From assembly GCA_027076245.1 (NCBI GenBank), contig JALTKC010000256.1, positions 11,862-18,409 on the forward strand: DNA of 6,548 nt, given 5' to 3'. A program made the position numbers and the translations under genes. Below the pieces are notes generated by a model. It had not been told where the DNA came from, made no database searches, and was given only the letters and a program-made list of their open reading frames with translations. Shown here one piece after another: positions 5,083 to 6,548 of this stretch (the first letter of the stretch is position 1; every line of letters starts with the position of its first letter). The DNA is from Gammaproteobacteria bacterium (GTDB taxonomy: Bacteria > Pseudomonadota > Gammaproteobacteria > GRL18).

Positions 5083-5353
5083 TTAACGACTTATTTAAAT
5101 GATCGTTAAGTTCATCTACTGAAAAATCATCGATATTTTTACCTTCACGAGCTTCTTTTATGACTTTTCGGGTCAGTTTATTGGGGAGCTTTACCTCAAA
5201 AGGTAGCCCCTGATTCAGAGAAACCTGATGGATAAATAAATTAAATGCCTCTCCCATGGTTAAACCTAACTGACTAAAAATGCGTTTAGCTTCCTCTTTA
5301 GCTCCTTTATCCAGTTTTACACTGGTGGTTTCTTTAATTGTTACACTGGACAT
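5063..5353 (-). CDS. dinJ: RelB/DinJ-family antitoxin
   Basis: This 96-residue antitoxin neutralises the adjacent YafQ-like toxin and, in the family, represses its own operon. The N-terminal ribbon-helix-helix part has a short strand (TTSVKLDK, about residues 9-16), a helix AKEEAKRIFSQLG, then LTMGEAFNLFIHQV and the family hallmark LNQGLPFEVKLPN (about 47-60). The C-terminal third is charged and presumably wraps the toxin. The ATG at 5353 is chosen over one nine codons upstream (5380) because GAGGTG lies eight bases before it, and because the longer start would fall inside the operator and at the predicted transcription start. The gene symbol is by family resemblance. Confidence 0.9.
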   Translation of the reverse strand: MSSVTIKETTSVKLDKGAKEEAKRIFSQLGLTMGEAFNLFIHQVSLNQGLPFEVKLPNKLTRKVIKEAREGKNIDDFSVDELNDHLNKSLNEVKKA

Positions 5354-5362
5354 TATATACAC

Positions 5363-5396
5363 CTCATAAGATAATACCATAGTATTATCTTATGAG
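5363..5396. promoter_or_regulatory. Palindromic operator of the toxin-antitoxin operon
   Basis: Perfect 15-bp arms, CTCATAAGATAATAC (5363-5377) and GTATTATCTTATGAG (5382-5396), flank a 4-bp centre. The palindrome overlaps the -10, the expected transcription start and the GAGGTG ribosome-binding site of the antitoxin. This is the expected placement for autorepression by a ribbon-helix-helix antitoxin or its toxin complex. If transcribed, part of one arm would enter the leader. Confidence 0.85.
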
Positions 5397-5415
5397 TAAG
5401 TACAGTTAAAATCAA
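5387..5415 (-). promoter_or_regulatory. Promoter of the toxin-antitoxin operon
   Basis: On the minus strand TTGATT (5415-5410) is separated by 17 bp from TAAGAT (5392-5387). Each matches four of six consensus bases at ideal spacing, and the -10 lies inside the operator palindrome. The predicted start is near 5380, about 27 bases ahead of the chosen antitoxin ATG. Confidence 0.6.
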
Positions 5416-5474
5416 GAAGCTGTGTTAATAATCTGCTATAAATTGAAATAGCTTTAAGTAATTGTCTACAAGTG

Positions 5475-6548
5475 CTACAGCAATACCCGTTCAATCCCTC
5501 CCCGGGTCACTTTTTCAATAAAATCTTTCTGCCAGGTGTCTCCAAGGGTTTTCTGGCACAGTTCCACCACAATATATTCAGCCGTCATACCGGTTTCGCC
5601 CCGGTAGCGGTTGAGGCCCTGTTGACAGGCCGGGCAGCTGGTGACCAATTTTACGGCTTTGTCTGCTGTCTGCAGCTGCAGAGTTTTAATATTTTTATTC
5701 AGTTCTTCCTGCTTGCGATAGCGCAGCTGGGTAGAAATATCCGGTCTGGAGACCGCCAGAGTGCCTGACTCACCGCAGCAGCGATCCGAGAGGATGACAT
5801 TATCCCCCAGGATATCTTTGGCCACGGTTAAAGGCTGATGGGTTTTAATGGGAGTATGACAGGGATCATGATAGATATAACCGCCTTCCTGCTGGTTTTC
5901 ATTCAGAGCATAGCCCTTTTCAGCCAGGTATTCATGGATATCCAGCAAACGGCAGTCGGGGAAAATCTGCTGGAACTGATAATGCAGTAATTGATCCATG
6001 CAGGTGCCGCAGGACACCAGCACGGTTTTAATGTCCATATAGTTCAGGGTATTGGCAATACGGTGAAACAATACCTGATTGTCTGTGGAAATGGCCTGAC
6101 CTTTGGCGGCTTCACCACCGGCCGTCTGGGGATAGCCGCAGCATAAATAGCCCGGCGGCAGCACGGTCTGTGCACCGGTGTCATACAGCATGGCTAAAGT
6201 GGCCAGCCCCACCTGGCTGTACAGACGTTCTGAGCCGCAGCCGGGAAAATAAAAGACCGAATCGGAATCTTCACTGACTTTCTGAGGATCCCGTAAAATC
6301 GGCACCGTGGTATTATCCTCAATACCCAGTAGCTGACGGGTGGTTTGAGAGGGAATATCCGCCGGCATGGGTTTTTTAACAAAGTTAATCACCTGTTCTT
6401 TAACCGGCACCTTACCATGAGTAACATGAGGCTGTTTTCCTCTGGGCAGCAGGCCAAAATAACGCGCCGCCTGATGCCCCAGACGCTGGGCTTTATAGGA
6501 CCATTCAATCATGGTTTTACGCATGATTTTAATGGTCGCAGGATCGGT
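5475..6548 (-). CDS. C-terminal part of a large FAD/Fe-S oxidoreductase with two CCG domains (DUF3683/YdiJ/GlcD-type)
   Basis: The frame stays open to the right edge, so the Met at 6524 is internal: eight in-frame codons (TDPATIKI) precede it without a stop, and the visible fragment is 357 residues. Counting from that Met, two cysteine-rich CCG repeats are present: FPGCGSERLY (C96), CCGYPQ (C128-C129) and SCGTC (C172, C175); then HDPCH (C222), CCGESG (C249-C250) and SCPAC (C297, C300). Such pairs bind Fe-S clusters or interact with quinone or electron carriers in GlpC, GlcF, LutA and heterodisulfide reductase B. The ending YIVVELC...GGIERVLL resembles very long fused proteins in which an FAD-linked oxidase domain and a ferredoxin domain precede the CCG repeats, probably a lactate- or 2-hydroxyglutarate-type dehydrogenase. 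The substrate cannot be read from this part. A stand-alone GlcF/GlpC-like subunit is the alternative. Confidence 0.8.
   Translation of the reverse strand, partial: TDPATIKIMRKTMIEWSYKAQRLGHQAARYFGLLPRGKQPHVTHGKVPVKEQVINFVKKPMPADIPSQTTRQLLGIEDNTTVPILRDPQKVSEDSDSVFYFPGCGSERLYSQVGLATLAMLYDTGAQTVLPPGYLCCGYPQTAGGEAAKGQAISTDNQVLFHRIANTLNYMDIKTVLVSCGTCMDQLLHYQFQQIFPDCRLLDIHEYLAEKGYALNENQQEGGYIYHDPCHTPIKTHQPLTVAKDILGDNVILSDRCCGESGTLAVSRPDISTQLRYRKQEELNKNIKTLQLQTADKAVKLVTSCPACQQGLNRYRGETGMTAEYIVVELCQKTLGDTWQKDFIEKVTRGGIERVLL

Noticed and set aside
5354..5380. Longer antitoxin start adding MVLSYEVYI
   Set aside because: It lies in the operator at the predicted transcription start and has no ribosome-binding site, while the ATG at 5353 has GAGGTG at good spacing.
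5435..5452. GCTAT/ATAGC hairpin as terminator of the FAD/Fe-S gene
   Set aside because: The stem is only five AT-rich pairs with no clear U tract, too weak to call.

Overview
The window looks like a chromosomal segment of a non-enteric gammaproteobacterium of moderate GC with AT-rich intergenic stretches. The main evidence is the block UPF0149 (YgfB-type), small coiled-coil protein, zapA, 6S RNA, fau, which is a classic gammaproteobacterial arrangement. The IlvA, RpiA and YafQ/DinJ proteins also resemble gammaproteobacterial versions. The genus cannot be named from the sequence alone.

Layout. Positions 1-100 (minus) hold the N-terminus of a UPF0149/YgfB-like protein. It diverges from a plus-strand cell-division pair: a 77-aa coiled-coil protein (382-615) overlapping zapA (612-926) by ATGA. 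A 6S regulatory RNA follows (about 1031-1243) with its own promoter, then fau, 5-formyltetrahydrofolate cyclo-ligase (1318-1929, TTG start). Convergent to fau lies an unannotated 51-codon ORF for a predicted single-pass membrane protein (1936-2091, minus). Next come ilvA, biosynthetic threonine deaminase (2373-3887, minus), and divergently rpiA, ribose-5-phosphate isomerase A (4124-4780, plus). A YafQ/DinJ-type type II toxin-antitoxin operon follows (minus, 4816-5353), with a perfect 15-bp-arm operator over its promoter. The window ends inside the C-terminal part of a large FAD/Fe-S oxidoreductase carrying two CCG cysteine-rich domains (5475-6548, minus), whose reading frame runs off the right edge.

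How the genes relate. The first half combines Z-ring assembly (ZapA and its coiled-coil neighbour), global transcription control (6S RNA) and one-carbon metabolism (Fau). The second half is core metabolism (isoleucine synthesis, pentose phosphates, a probable 2-hydroxyacid oxidase) with a toxin-antitoxin module inserted between rpiA and the oxidase.

Most unusual signal. Nothing here is clearly a new multi-gene system. However, several non-coding gaps carry short tandem duplications of unrelated sequence, and the unit is repeatedly close to 14 bp (103-130, 2149-2176, 3868-3922, 3931-3958; 15/16 bp at 306-336). A 23-bp triplication crosses the zapA stop codon. In front of ilvA the 14-bp repeat gives three ATGTTA starts in three frames, creating two six-codon mini-ORFs just ahead of the true start.
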